The notes below the pieces were generated by a model that did no database searches, was not told the DNA's origin, and saw only the letters and a program-made list of their open reading frames with translations. From contig NZ_JAAQPH010000002.1 in assembly GCF_011683915.1 (NCBI RefSeq), positions 1-64,000 on the forward strand: 64,000 bases of DNA. Reading direction: 5' to 3'. A program made the translations under genes and the position numbers. The number at the start of each line of letters is the position of its first letter. Within the stretch, counting starts at the first letter, position 1. Origin of the DNA: Pelagibius litoralis. Its GTDB lineage: Bacteria > Pseudomonadota > Alphaproteobacteria > Kiloniellales > Kiloniellaceae. Shown one piece after another: positions 43,632-52,198 of the stretch.

Positions 43632-44659
43632 AGGCCCTGATTAAGGAAAAGCCGCAGCCCGGCATCTGGCTGGGCGATCAGCCGCTGCCGGCGGTGGGCC
43701 CCGACGACGTGCTGATCAAGATCCGCAAGACGGCGATCTGCGGAACCGATGTTCATATCTTCAATTGGGATGCCTGGGCGGCGAAGACGGTGCCGACACC
43801 GCTGACCATCGGTCACGAGTACTGTGGCGAGATTGCCGAGCTTGGCGGCAATGTCCGTCATCTTGCGCTTGGCCAGCGGGTCACCGGTGAAGGCCACATC
43901 GTTGGCGGCAAGAGCCGGATGGCCAGGGCGGGGCGTTATCACCTGGACCCGGATACCCGTGGCGTCGGCGTGAACCTGCCGGGCGCCTTTGCCGAGTATC
44001 TTGTCATACCCGCCTTCAACGTGGTGCCGCTGCCCGATCATCTCTCGGACGATATCGGGGCGATCCTCGATCCCCTGGGCAATGCGGTGCACACGGCGCT
44101 GGCTTTCGATCTGGTCGGCGAGGATGTCCTGATCACCGGCGCCGGCCCGATCGGCATCATGGCGGCTGCGGTAGCCCGTCATATCGGTGCGCGCCATGTG
44201 GTCCTGACGGACGTGAACGACTACCGCCTTGCCCTGGCGGAGCAGATCACCGACCTGCGGACGGTCAACGTTGCCAAGGAAGACCTGCGCGACGTCATGG
44301 CCGAGCTGAAGATGAACGAGGGTTTCGACATCGGGTTTGAGATGTCCGGGGTGCCCAGCGCCTTCGACCAGATGGTCGATGCCATGATCATGGGCGGACG
44401 CATCGCCCTGCTTGGCATCCCCGCCGAGGCACGGCCTTTTGATTGGAGCCGGATCATCTTCAAGGCCCTGACCCTGAAGGCGATCTATGGCCGGGAGATG
44501 TTCGAGACCTGGTACAAGATGATCGCCATGCTGGAATCAGGCCTGGCGGTGGAGCCTATCGTCACCCATCGTTTCGCGGTCGACGACTATGAGCAGGCTT
44601 TCGCCGTCATGCGCTCCGGAGAAAGCGGAAAGGTCGTGCTGGACTGGGCCGCCGCGTGA
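43628..44659 (+). CDS. tdh: L-threonine 3-dehydrogenase without structural-zinc cysteines
   Basis: Oxidises threonine to 2-amino-3-ketobutyrate with NAD+. The 343 residues align with the E. coli enzyme without gaps through the first 120: catalytic zinc ligands C38, H63 and E64 (GHEYCGE) are kept, as are T40 and H43. The structural-zinc cysteines at E. coli positions 93, 96, 99 and 107 are G93, S96, A99 and D107 here, so that site is absent. The Rossmann motif [14 protein letters not shown] is intact. It forms a two-gene unit with kbl. Confidence 0.93.
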   Translation: MKALIKEKPQPGIWLGDQPLPAVGPDDVLIKIRKTAICGTDVHIFNWDAWAAKTVPTPLTIGHEYCGEIAELGGNVRHLALGQRVTGEGHIVGGKSRMARAGRYHLDPDTRGVGVNLPGAFAEYLVIPAFNVVPLPDHLSDDIGAILDPLGNAVHTALAFDLVGEDVLITGAGPIGIMAAAVARHIGARHVVLTDVNDYRLALAEQITDLRTVNVAKEDLRDVMAELKMNEGFDIGFEMSGVPSAFDQMVDAMIMGGRIALLGIPAEARPFDWSRIIFKALTLKAIYGREMFETWYKMIAMLESGLAVEPIVTHRFAVDDYEQAFAVMRSGESGKVVLDWAAA

Positions 44660-44670
44660 CCACCCATTTA

Positions 44671-45408
44671 CTAGAGCTGGGTGATGCCGTGCAGTTCCAG
44701 GATCTCGACCAGCATGGCACCGGCGCGCACGCGGTGCTGATGGTGGATGCGGCGGGCAGCTTCCGCATCGCGCTTCTCGATGGCTTCGACGACGGCCGCA
44801 TGGTCCTTGTTTGAGTCGACCGGCTTGGGCCGCAGGCGCAGCGTCGCCATGCGCGCCCGATGCGCCTGATCGCGGCAGGTGTTCACCCAGGTGCGCAGCC
44901 GCTCGTTACCGCTGAACTCGACCAGCAGGTTGTGAAAGCGTTCGTCCGCGCCGGCCCAGCCCGGCAGGTCGTCTTCTGCCAGGGCGATATCCATATCGCT
45001 GACCGCCGCGTGCAGGGCGGCGAGCTGCTGCTGGTTCACGCCGCGTGTTGCCACGATCTCTGCCGCAGTGGATTCGAGCCCGGTCAGGATCTCGTAAATC
45101 TCGCGCATGTCAGCCACCGAGATCGGTAGAATGCGCATGCCGTGGCGCGGCCGGATTTCCACGATGCCTTCGTCGGCAAGGCGTATCAGCGCTTCGCGCA
45201 CCGGCGTGCGGCTCATGCCCAGCAGCTCGGCAAGCTCCTGCTCCAGGGCCTGAAAGCCGGCCGGCATCTCGTTGTCCAGGATTCGTTTTTTCAGATCCTG
45301 GTAGGCCCGCTCCGACTGAGAGAGGCGCGGGTTGCCGCGACCGGCGGTTTTGTTCTCAGGCAAGGCAGCCACCGGGGCCGCTTCGCCGGCCCGATCGATC
45401 TCCGTCAC
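44671..45408 (-). CDS. GntR-family regulator (FCD/FadR branch)
   Basis: A 245-residue regulator. The winged helix spans about 31-95 (SERAYQDLKKRILDNEMPAG, LAELLGMSRTPVREALIRLADEGIVEIRPRHGMRI) and an FCD ligand domain follows with its metal-binding aspartate and histidines (AGADERFHNLL, HAAVVEAIEKRD, HHQHRVRAG). FCD regulators usually sense carboxylic or sugar acids. It lies last in a minus-strand run with the Gfo/Idh and decarboxylating dehydrogenase genes, facing tdh, and probably controls the acid-sugar locus. Confidence 0.87.
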   Translation of the reverse strand: MTEIDRAGEAAPVAALPENKTAGRGNPRLSQSERAYQDLKKRILDNEMPAGFQALEQELAELLGMSRTPVREALIRLADEGIVEIRPRHGMRILPISVADMREIYEILTGLESTAAEIVATRGVNQQQLAALHAAVSDMDIALAEDDLPGWAGADERFHNLLVEFSGNERLRTWVNTCRDQAHRARMATLRLRPKPVDSNKDHAAVVEAIEKRDAEAARRIHHQHRVRAGAMLVEILELHGITQL

Positions 45409-45533
45409 TATGTCTCCACCTGTCGGCCTTTGATGCTGGGCGGAATTCTAACCCAGTCCTAAGGCAGAACACCACACGGCTGGCAGGCGCCGTGGAACGA
45501 CCGGCGCGAAGACGGTACAAGCCCCGGAAAGGC

Positions 45534-46550
45534 TCACAGGAATAGGCGGCGTCCCTGGCTGTTGGACTCATAGACGGCCTTCTCAATCCTCAGATTGGCC
45601 AGATAGTCGCTGGCTTGGTTCATAATTGGGCCATGGCCCTGCAGGTGGTCGACGACGTGGCGCTGCAGCTTGAAGACGCAGTCGCCGCCAAATCCACGAT
45701 TTTCCCAGTCATAGGCTACTTCCCGCTCGTCGTTGCCGCCGTGGGGGCGCAGGAACAACCGCCCGTCGCCGTCCAGCCGCAGTGTCGCCTTGGAGCCGTC
45801 GATCAGCATCTCGCCCATGGTCAGGCGGCGGTTCTCCGCTGCGTGGTCGGCAAGGCGGTTGCCGTCGAACAGGCCGCGGGCGCCGTTCTCGAAGTCCAGT
45901 AGGATGAAGCCGGCATCCTCGCCGGCAATGGCCGGATTGAGGCGGTTCAAGCGGGCATAGACCTCGGTTGCTTCGCCCAGGAGGAAGCGGAAAACATCAA
46001 TCAGATGGATCGCCGTTTCGTGGACCAGGAAGCGTTCCATCTTCTGAAAGTACGGCTGGCGGTCCAGGTAAGCTTGTGGCCCCTGGCCGTCGCCGGGCCG
46101 CAGACGAAAGCTTGCCTGATAGACTTCGCCCAACGTGCCGTCATCCAGCAGGGCCTTGGTCCTTTGATGCCAGGGCTGGAAGCGGAAGTTCTCATGCACC
46201 ACCAGCAGGACGCCGGCCTGTTCGCAGAGCGCCACCGCTTCTTCGGCTTCTTCCAGCGATTGGCAGAAGGGCTTCTGGCAGATGATTGCGACCTTTTGGG
46301 TCGCGGCCGTGCGGATCATCTCAAGGTGGGTGACCGGCGGGGTGATGATATCCAGGAGATCCAGCTTCTCCGCCGCCAGCATCTCGGCAAGATCGCTATA
46401 GGTCGCCGGTACGCTGTAGGCTTCAGCCGTGCGGCGGGCGCCCTCGGCGCCACGGTTGCACAGGGCGACGAGATCGACGTCCGCCATGCGGCTCCAGGCT
46501 TCGTATTGGAACTGGCTGAAATAACCGGTTCCGACAGTTCCCACTCTCAT
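45534..46550 (-). CDS. Gfo/Idh/MocA-family dehydrogenase of the acid-sugar locus
   Basis: A 338-residue NAD(P)-dependent oxidoreductase: GTVGTGYFSQFQYEAW near 4-19, ICQKPFCQSLEEAEEA near 90-105 (with Gln replacing the usual Glu before the catalytic lysine), FRFQPWHQRTKALL and ETAIHLIDVFRFLLGEA with the active-site histidine. The substrate is unknown. It lies 43 bases from the isopropylmalate-dehydrogenase-like gene in the same transcript and may supply the 3-oxo acid-sugar intermediate used by OtnK. Confidence 0.82.
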   Translation of the reverse strand: MRVGTVGTGYFSQFQYEAWSRMADVDLVALCNRGAEGARRTAEAYSVPATYSDLAEMLAAEKLDLLDIITPPVTHLEMIRTAATQKVAIICQKPFCQSLEEAEEAVALCEQAGVLLVVHENFRFQPWHQRTKALLDDGTLGEVYQASFRLRPGDGQGPQAYLDRQPYFQKMERFLVHETAIHLIDVFRFLLGEATEVYARLNRLNPAIAGEDAGFILLDFENGARGLFDGNRLADHAAENRRLTMGEMLIDGSKATLRLDGDGRLFLRPHGGNDEREVAYDWENRGFGGDCVFKLQRHVVDHLQGHGPIMNQASDYLANLRIEKAVYESNSQGRRLFL

Positions 46551-46593
46551 CGCTGCTGGGCTCTCTGAATCATCGTTGCTTGGATTCCTGCGC

Positions 46594-47715
46594 TCAGATC
46601 GCTGTGGCCACCGGTACCCGGGGGGTCCGCAAGGCGGTCATCACCGCCTGGGTGACCTGCACGGTGCCGGCCGAACCGCCCAGATCCGCCGGGATCAGCC
46701 CGCCGTCGCCAAAGGCCTGATCGACCGCGCTGCGGATCGCCGCGCCGGCACGGGCGCAGTCGGCGATCGAATGCCGCTCGGCAAGCCACTCCAGCATCAT
46801 CGCCGCCGAGAGGAACATGGCGGTGGGGTTGGCTTTGCCTTGCCCGACGATGTCGGGGGCACTGCCGTGACAGGGCTGAAAGACCGCGTGCTCGTCGCCG
46901 ATGTCGGCGGAGGGGGCCAAGCCCATGCCGCCGATCAGGCCGGCAGCGAGGTCGGAGAGGATGTCGCCGAACATGTTCTCGGTGACCAGCACATCAAGAT
47001 CCCAGGGCCGTCTGATCATGTTGAGCGCGGTGGCGTCGACGTAGGCGCGGTCAGCGTCGATATCGCTGTGCAGGGCGGCGCGCTCGTCGAAAATCTGCCG
47101 GAAGAAGGCAAAAGAGGTAAAGACGTTCGCTTTGTCGACGCAGGTCACACCGCCTGGCCGGCCCGCAGCCCGGCGCTTGGCCGCCAGGTCGAAAGCGAAG
47201 TCGAAGAGGCGCTCGCAGACTGGGCGGGTGATGACCTGGGTATCGCGCGCCTCCTGATCATTTTCCACGACTCCCTTGCCGCGGGAGGCGAAGAGTCCTT
47301 CGGTCGACTCGCGGATCAGAACGAAATCCAGGGCGGCGGCACGTGGATCGGCCAGGACCGGCGGCAGGCCCGCGACGCTGCGCACCGGGCGGACCCCGGC
47401 ATAGAGGTTGAATTCGAACCGCAGATCCAACTGTGGCGCCACCTCGGTACCGTCGGGATAGCGCACATCGGGCAGGCCCATGGCCGCCAGAAAGATCGCG
47501 TCGGCAGCGCGGGCGGCATTGAGAGATTCTTTGGGAAGGGCAATACCTTCCTGGCGGTAGGTACCGGCCCCTGCGGGCAGCCGTTTGAAAGTCAGCTCGA
47601 AGCCGCCGGTTTGTTCGCTGGCGGCACTCAGCAGATCAAGGCTGGGTTCGGTGATCTCGTTGCCGATGCCGTCGCCCTCGAACACGGCGATGTCGAGCTT
47701 GGGCAGATTGCTCAT
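46594..47715 (-). CDS. Isocitrate/isopropylmalate dehydrogenase-family enzyme
   Basis: A 373-residue decarboxylating dehydrogenase (start ATG at 47715 behind GAGGAA; the open frame reaches further but without homology). FEGDGIGNEITEPSLDLL near 12-29, the substrate-binding YAGVRPVRS, CVDKANVF (catalytic lysine) and TENMFGDILSDLAAGLIGGMGLAPSADIG are present. The usual RENTEGEY is RESTEGLFAS, which departs from LeuB and resembles tartrate dehydrogenase-like branches. Residual context (kinase OtnK, aldolase OtnC) suggests it oxidises a C4 acid sugar, not isopropylmalate. Confidence 0.82.
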   Translation of the reverse strand: MSNLPKLDIAVFEGDGIGNEITEPSLDLLSAASEQTGGFELTFKRLPAGAGTYRQEGIALPKESLNAARAADAIFLAAMGLPDVRYPDGTEVAPQLDLRFEFNLYAGVRPVRSVAGLPPVLADPRAAALDFVLIRESTEGLFASRGKGVVENDQEARDTQVITRPVCERLFDFAFDLAAKRRAAGRPGGVTCVDKANVFTSFAFFRQIFDERAALHSDIDADRAYVDATALNMIRRPWDLDVLVTENMFGDILSDLAAGLIGGMGLAPSADIGDEHAVFQPCHGSAPDIVGQGKANPTAMFLSAAMMLEWLAERHSIADCARAGAAIRSAVDQAFGDGGLIPADLGGSAGTVQVTQAVMTALRTPRVPVATAI

Positions 47716-48066
47716 TGCGGTTCCTCGCAGGTCCTTTGCAGGCACTGGCCGATCCACCTGGCCTTTCCGGCAGACATCCTCTTTTAACAGGAGCGTCAGC
47801 CGGGGGGAGGCGGGGCCAAGCGATTTTATCATTCGCTGCCAATTGAATAGACTTGAACGTATACATTAATGAATGCATTTTGGCCAGTGCCAATCGCTCT
47901 CTGCCCGGCCGGTTTCCTGCACCTCTTTTTTGGCGATTTGGGTTTCCGGCGGTTTGGGACGAGTTGAGGGGCGGGCGGCGCATTGGCGGTCAGTCTGCTT
48001 GTCCGGCTTTGCGATCCTGCGTAGCTTCGCGTCGAACGTGATGACAGGTGACGAGGGTGAGGGACG
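47716..48066. promoter_or_regulatory. Divergent control region of the acid-sugar locus, with GntR-type site
   Basis: The region has no gene. The sequence around 47855-47875, GAACGTATACATTAATGAAT, is conspicuously AT-rich against GC-rich surroundings and contains the symmetric core GTATAC (47859-47864), the type of core bound by FCD GntR proteins, and the palindrome CATTAATG. It lies between the divergent dehydrogenase and kinase genes and so could control both arms. Confidence 0.4.
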
Positions 48067-49332
48067 ATGCTGCTGGGATGTATTGCGGATGATTTGACGG
48101 GGGCAACCGATCTTGCCCTGATGCTGGTGCGCGGCGGTATGCGTACGGTCCAGGTTGTCGGTGTGCCCGAAGATCCGGCGCGCCTGCCGGAAGCTGATGC
48201 AATCGTGGTCGCCCTGAAGTCGCGCACCACGCCGCCGGAGGAGGCTGTTGCCGAGTCTCTGGCCAGCGCGGAAGCCTTGCTGGCCGCCGGCGCCAGGCAG
48301 CTCTTTTTCAAGTACTGCTCAACCTTTGATTCGACTGACCGCGGCAACATAGGCCCGGTCACCGATGCGCTGATGGAGCGTCTGGGCTGTGCCTTTACGC
48401 TGGCCTGCCCGGCCTTTCCGGGCAATCAGCGGACTGTCTACCAGGGGCATCTTTTCGTTGGTTCTACATTGCTGTCCGACAGTCCCCTGAAAGATCATCC
48501 CCTGACGCCGATGCATGATTCCAATCTGGTCTCGGTCCTCAGCCGGCAGACAAGGCATAAAGTGAGCCTGGTGCCCTTCGAGACCGTCGAAGCCGGGCCG
48601 GAGAGCATCGCCGAGGGCTTCGACCGCGCCCGGGCCGAGGGGGCCGGGATTGCCATCGTCGATGCGGTCAGCGACCGGCACCTCTTTGCCATCGGTGCGG
48701 CGGCGGCGGACCTGCCGCTGGTCACCGGGGGCTCCGGCGTGGCCATTGGCCTGCCGGAGAACTTTCGCCGCCAAGGCCTGCTCACCGAGAGCGATCCGCT
48801 GGCGGGCTTTGCCGCGCCACCGGGTAAGGCGGCGATCCTGGCAGGCAGCTGTTCGGCGGCAACGCGCGGCCAGGTGGCGCAGGCCAGGGCGGCGGGTATT
48901 CCTGCCTACCAGATCGACCCCCTGGAACTGTCGAGCGGCGTGGTTTCGCCGCGGACCATGCTGGATTGGGCAAGCCAACAGGACGGCGAGCGGCCCTTCA
49001 TGATCTTCTCGACGGCGACGCCGGACAGCATTCGCCAGGTGCAGGACGCCTTGGGCAGGGACAAGGCGGGCAGCCTGGTCGAGGATGCGCTGGCCGAGGT
49101 GGCGGCCGGACTGGTCGGGCAGGGTGTGCGCCGCTTCATCGTGGCCGGCGGCGAAACCTCCGGCGCCGTGGTCAACGGCCTGAAGCTGCAGGCCTTGGAA
49201 ATCGGGCCGGAAATCGATCCCGGCGTGCCCTGGACCCGCAGCGGCGGCGAGACACCGCTGGCCCTGGCGTTGAAGTCGGGCAATTTCGGCGCGCCGGACT
49301 TCTTCGTCAAAGCCTGGGACCTTCTGTTATGA
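48067..49332 (+). CDS. otnK: 3-oxo-tetronate kinase (four-carbon acid sugar kinase, DUF1537)
   Basis: A 421-residue kinase of the DUF1537 family that phosphorylates 3-oxo-tetronates or threonate/erythronate at O-4. LGCIADDLTGATDLALMLVRGG (3-24) is the N-terminal signature, FKYCSTFDSTDRGNIGPVTDAL follows, and the C-terminal nucleotide-binding GGETSGAVVNGLKLQALEIGPEIDPGVPW is intact. It overlaps otnC by four bases (ATGA), matching the known OtnK-OtnC pair. The exact tetronate cannot be decided from sequence. Confidence 0.9.
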   Translation: MLLGCIADDLTGATDLALMLVRGGMRTVQVVGVPEDPARLPEADAIVVALKSRTTPPEEAVAESLASAEALLAAGARQLFFKYCSTFDSTDRGNIGPVTDALMERLGCAFTLACPAFPGNQRTVYQGHLFVGSTLLSDSPLKDHPLTPMHDSNLVSVLSRQTRHKVSLVPFETVEAGPESIAEGFDRARAEGAGIAIVDAVSDRHLFAIGAAAADLPLVTGGSGVAIGLPENFRRQGLLTESDPLAGFAAPPGKAAILAGSCSAATRGQVAQARAAGIPAYQIDPLELSSGVVSPRTMLDWASQQDGERPFMIFSTATPDSIRQVQDALGRDKAGSLVEDALAEVAAGLVGQGVRRFIVAGGETSGAVVNGLKLQALEIGPEIDPGVPWTRSGGETPLALALKSGNFGAPDFFVKAWDLLL

Positions 49333-49965
49333 GTGCTGAAAACCAACTGCGTGATGCCATCTGCGCGACCGGGCGTTCGCTCTATGACCGCGGCCTGACC
49401 TTCGGCAGCACCGGCAACATCAGCCAGCGCCTGGAGGACGGGGGGGTGGCTGATGACGCCGACCAACGCTTCTTTGGGGACGCTGGATCCGGCGCGGCTG
49501 TCGCGCCTGGACGCAGAGGGAGCCTGGCTGTCCGGTGACAAACCGACCAAGGAGACTTTTCTCCACATCGCCATGTACCGCGAACGCCAGGACGCACGGG
49601 CGGTGGTCCACCTGCATTCGACCCACTCGGTTGCGGTGAGCTGCCTGGACGGGATCGATGCGGCGGATGTTCTGCCGCCGATGACTGCCTACTATGTGAT
49701 GCGGGTCGGGCGGCTGCCGCTGGTGCCGTACTTCCCGCCGGGTGACGAGGCCTTGGCCAAGGCGGTCGGCAAGCTGGCGGGTAAGCACCATGCGGTTCTG
49801 CTGGCCAACCATGGGCCGGTGGTGGCCGGCAACAGCCTGGAAACCGCCCTCTATGCGACCGAAGAGCTGGAAGAGACGGCCAAGCTCTTTCTCATGCTGC
49901 AGGGGGCTGCGGTGCGTTGTCTGACCGCCCAACAGGTTGCAGAACTGCGCAAACGTTTTGGATAG
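49329..49965 (+). pseudogene. otnC: Frameshifted class II aldolase, 3-oxo-tetronate 4-phosphate decarboxylase
   Basis: The ATG at 49329 (MSAENQLRDAICATGRSLYDRG) opens a class II aldolase with FGSTGNISQRLEDGG. The frame then breaks at a run of seven G (49440-49446): as written it continues VADDADQRFFGD and stops at 49538. The true continuation WLMTPTNASLGTLDPARLSR, with the zinc-site VVHLHSTHSVAV and LLANHGPVV, lies in the next frame to 49965. Removing one G restores a 211-residue protein of normal length. It could be a mutation, a phase-variable tract or a sequencing error. Confidence 0.85.
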
Positions 49966-49976
49966 GGGGACTCGCC

Positions 49977-50261
49977 ATGTTTGTCGTCACAGTGATTTTC
50001 GAAGTGCAGGCGTCTGCCGCTGACGCGTTCCGCTCTGCCGTCCTTCAGCAGGCGGAGAACTCCCTGACGCGGGAGAAAGCCTGCAGCCGATTCGACGTCT
50101 GTTTCGATCCCCAACGTCCGGAGCGCGTTTTCCTCTACGAGATTTACGACGACCGGGCGGCTTTCGACGAACATCTCGCCAGCGACCATTTTGCCGACTT
50201 CGACCGGCGGGTTGCCCCCTGGGTGGTCGACAAGACGGTCAATACCTGGGTTCAAAGCTAG
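49977..50261 (+). CDS. Antibiotic biosynthesis monooxygenase (ABM)-domain protein
   Basis: A 94-residue ferredoxin-like protein starting at the ATG at 49977 behind GGGGGA. FVVTVIFEVQASAADAFRSAVLQQAENSLTREKACSRFDV and FLYEIYDDRAAFDEHLASDHF are the ABM/quinol-monooxygenase hallmarks. Small ABM proteins follow many sugar operons, often as heme- or quinol-linked or mutarotase-like proteins; the role here is unknown. It is 11 bases from the otnC end, same operon. Confidence 0.83.
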   Translation: MFVVTVIFEVQASAADAFRSAVLQQAENSLTREKACSRFDVCFDPQRPERVFLYEIYDDRAAFDEHLASDHFADFDRRVAPWVVDKTVNTWVQS

Positions 50262-50434
50262 GTTGCCCCGCGTTTGCAGGCCTAAGCGCAGAGAGCACGG
50301 TACCCCACCGCAGCGGGAATAAAGCCGGTGATCGGACCGTCTATTCCCCAGGGCAGGCCCATTCTTGACTCTCGCCTTCGGGCCGACAGCCCTCTACGTA
50401 ACTTTTCCATCTCAAGACTGGAAAGGCCGACGCT

Positions 50435-51877
50435 TTGGCTATTGGCTTGTCTTCGCAGACCGCAACGCAACCGCAAGATAGAAAAACGCCGGGCTCGGCC
50501 TATCCCCATCGGCCGGAGCCGTCGTCGCTGATCGACCGGATCGCCTTTCCGGCCTTTATCGTTGCGCTGCTCTTCCTCAGTTTCCTGGGCGGCGCTTTCG
50601 TCATGCTGAGCAACGTATTCCCGGCCGGCAAGTTGAGCGATGCCTACCGTGGGGGTGAGGCGCTGGTCGCCAAGATGCAGCAGTCGCGCAATCCCCTTGC
50701 GTCGGATTTCTGGGCCCCGGAACGCCGCCCGGAAGAGGGCGTGACGATCCATAATCCGGCGGAGGCCTATCCCGGTTACACGCTTTACACCTCGGGCCAC
50801 GGCAGTGAAGCCCTGCTGTTCTCCATGGATGGCCTTCTGGTGCATTCCTGGCAGTTGCCCTACAGCGCAATCTGGTCGGAGGAATCGCCGGTAGAGAAAC
50901 CGCAGCCCGACGAGTTCCAGTACTGGCGCAAGGCGATGATGTTGCCGAACGGCGATCTGCTGGCGATCTTCGTTGCCACCGGCGACACGCCCTGGGGTTA
51001 CGGCATGGTCAAGCTGGATCGCGATTCCAATGTGATCTGGTCCTACCTCGGCCAGACCCATCACGACCTGGACGTGGCTGCTGATGGCCGCGTCTATACC
51101 CTGATCCATCAGATGCGGAACAAGACCTTCGACGGTTTTCCGCAGCTGACGGTGCCGCGGCTCGACGACTTCGTCGTGGTTCTTTCGCCCGATGGAAAAG
51201 AAGAGAAGCGGGTTTCGATCCTGGATGCACTGGTGAATTCGGACTACGCGCGTCTGCTCGACCGGGTAACCTGGTTCAACAAGCACGACTTTATTCATAC
51301 CAACAATATCGACGTGATCGACGCCCAGGACGCCGCTGTCCTGCCGTTCGCGAAGGAAGGCCAGGTGCTGCTGTCGTTCCGCGATATCGACACCATCGCC
51401 GTGCTGGACCTGGAACAGGAAAAGATCGTCTGGGCCCTGCGCGGCACCTGGTTGGGCCAGCACGATCCCGATGTGCTGCCCAATGGCAACATTCTGCTGT
51501 TCGACAACGTCGGCAACTTCGGCCCCGGCGGGCGTTCGCGGGTGATCGAGATCGATCCGCTGAGCGCAGAGGAAGTCTGGCGTTACGCCGGCAGCGCCGA
51601 GCAGCCCTTCGAAAGCAACGTAAGGGCCGCCCAGCAAAGGCTTCCCAACGGCAACACCCTGATCACCGAGTCGACCGGTGGGCGTCTTTTCGAGGTCACC
51701 GACGACGGGCGCATCGTTTGGGAGTTCATCAATCCGATCCGGGCACGCCACCCGGAAAGGCCCGACGAGGTCATCGTCCCCGTGGTTTCCTGGGGGCAGC
51801 GGATTGCTGCCGATGGCCTGGATACGGACTTCCGTGAAGACCTGTCGCGACAAGAACAAGAGAGGAGCGTGCAATGA
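50435..51877 (+). CDS. Membrane-anchored arylsulfotransferase-like (ASST) beta-propeller protein
   Basis: A 480-residue protein, TTG start at 50435 behind GGAAAGG. After a 35-residue cytoplasmic segment there is one helix (about 38-60), then a periplasmic propeller of arylsulfotransferase type: ALLFSMDGLLVHSWQLP, MMLPNGDLLAIF, THHDLDVAADGRVYTL, GQHDPDVLPNGNILLFDN and RLPNGNTLITESTGGRLFEV are the successive blades. The histidines in THHD and GQHD are candidates for sulfate transfer. ASSTs move sulfate between phenolic esters without PAPS. It overlaps the next gene by four bases and leads a four-gene operon with a PAPS-type sulfotransferase. Confidence 0.8.
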   Translation: MAIGLSSQTATQPQDRKTPGSAYPHRPEPSSLIDRIAFPAFIVALLFLSFLGGAFVMLSNVFPAGKLSDAYRGGEALVAKMQQSRNPLASDFWAPERRPEEGVTIHNPAEAYPGYTLYTSGHGSEALLFSMDGLLVHSWQLPYSAIWSEESPVEKPQPDEFQYWRKAMMLPNGDLLAIFVATGDTPWGYGMVKLDRDSNVIWSYLGQTHHDLDVAADGRVYTLIHQMRNKTFDGFPQLTVPRLDDFVVVLSPDGKEEKRVSILDALVNSDYARLLDRVTWFNKHDFIHTNNIDVIDAQDAAVLPFAKEGQVLLSFRDIDTIAVLDLEQEKIVWALRGTWLGQHDPDVLPNGNILLFDNVGNFGPGGRSRVIEIDPLSAEEVWRYAGSAEQPFESNVRAAQQRLPNGNTLITESTGGRLFEVTDDGRIVWEFINPIRARHPERPDEVIVPVVSWGQRIAADGLDTDFREDLSRQEQERSVQ

Positions 51878-52146
51878 CTGGAAAGAAACGGCTCGTTGCC
51901 GGGCTGGGACTGGTGCTGACCTTTGCCTGGGTGGCCCCGGCCGCTGCCTATATCGGGCCGGGTGCGGGGCTTTCCCTGCTCGGCGCGCTCTGGGGCGTTT
52001 TCGCCGCCATTTTCGCCGCGCTGCTGTTCCTGTTGATCTGGCCTCTCCGGCGACTGCTGCGCCGCAATCGCCAGGCCCCGATTGCCCGGCAGCAAAGCGT
52101 CGAGACAGAGCTGGGGCAGGGATCCAAGAACCCTCGGATCGATTGA
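51874..52146 (+). CDS. Small membrane protein in the sulfotransferase cassette
   Basis: A 90-residue protein: an N-terminal signal or helix (about 6-25, AWVAPAAAYIGPGAG), a second glycine/alanine-rich helix LLGALWGVFAAIFAALLFLLIW (about 36-57), then a basic arginine-rich tail. The motif AAAYIGPGAGLSLLGALWGVF recurs in short bacterial proteins of unknown role. It overlaps the ASST-like gene by four bases (ATGA), so translation is coupled. Confidence 0.75.
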   Translation: MTGKKRLVAGLGLVLTFAWVAPAAAYIGPGAGLSLLGALWGVFAAIFAALLFLLIWPLRRLLRRNRQAPIARQQSVETELGQGSKNPRID

Positions 52147-52198
52147 TGGCGGAGCAGGTATCTCAAGGTGGATGGCAGTCTACGGCGCTTGAGGTTCG

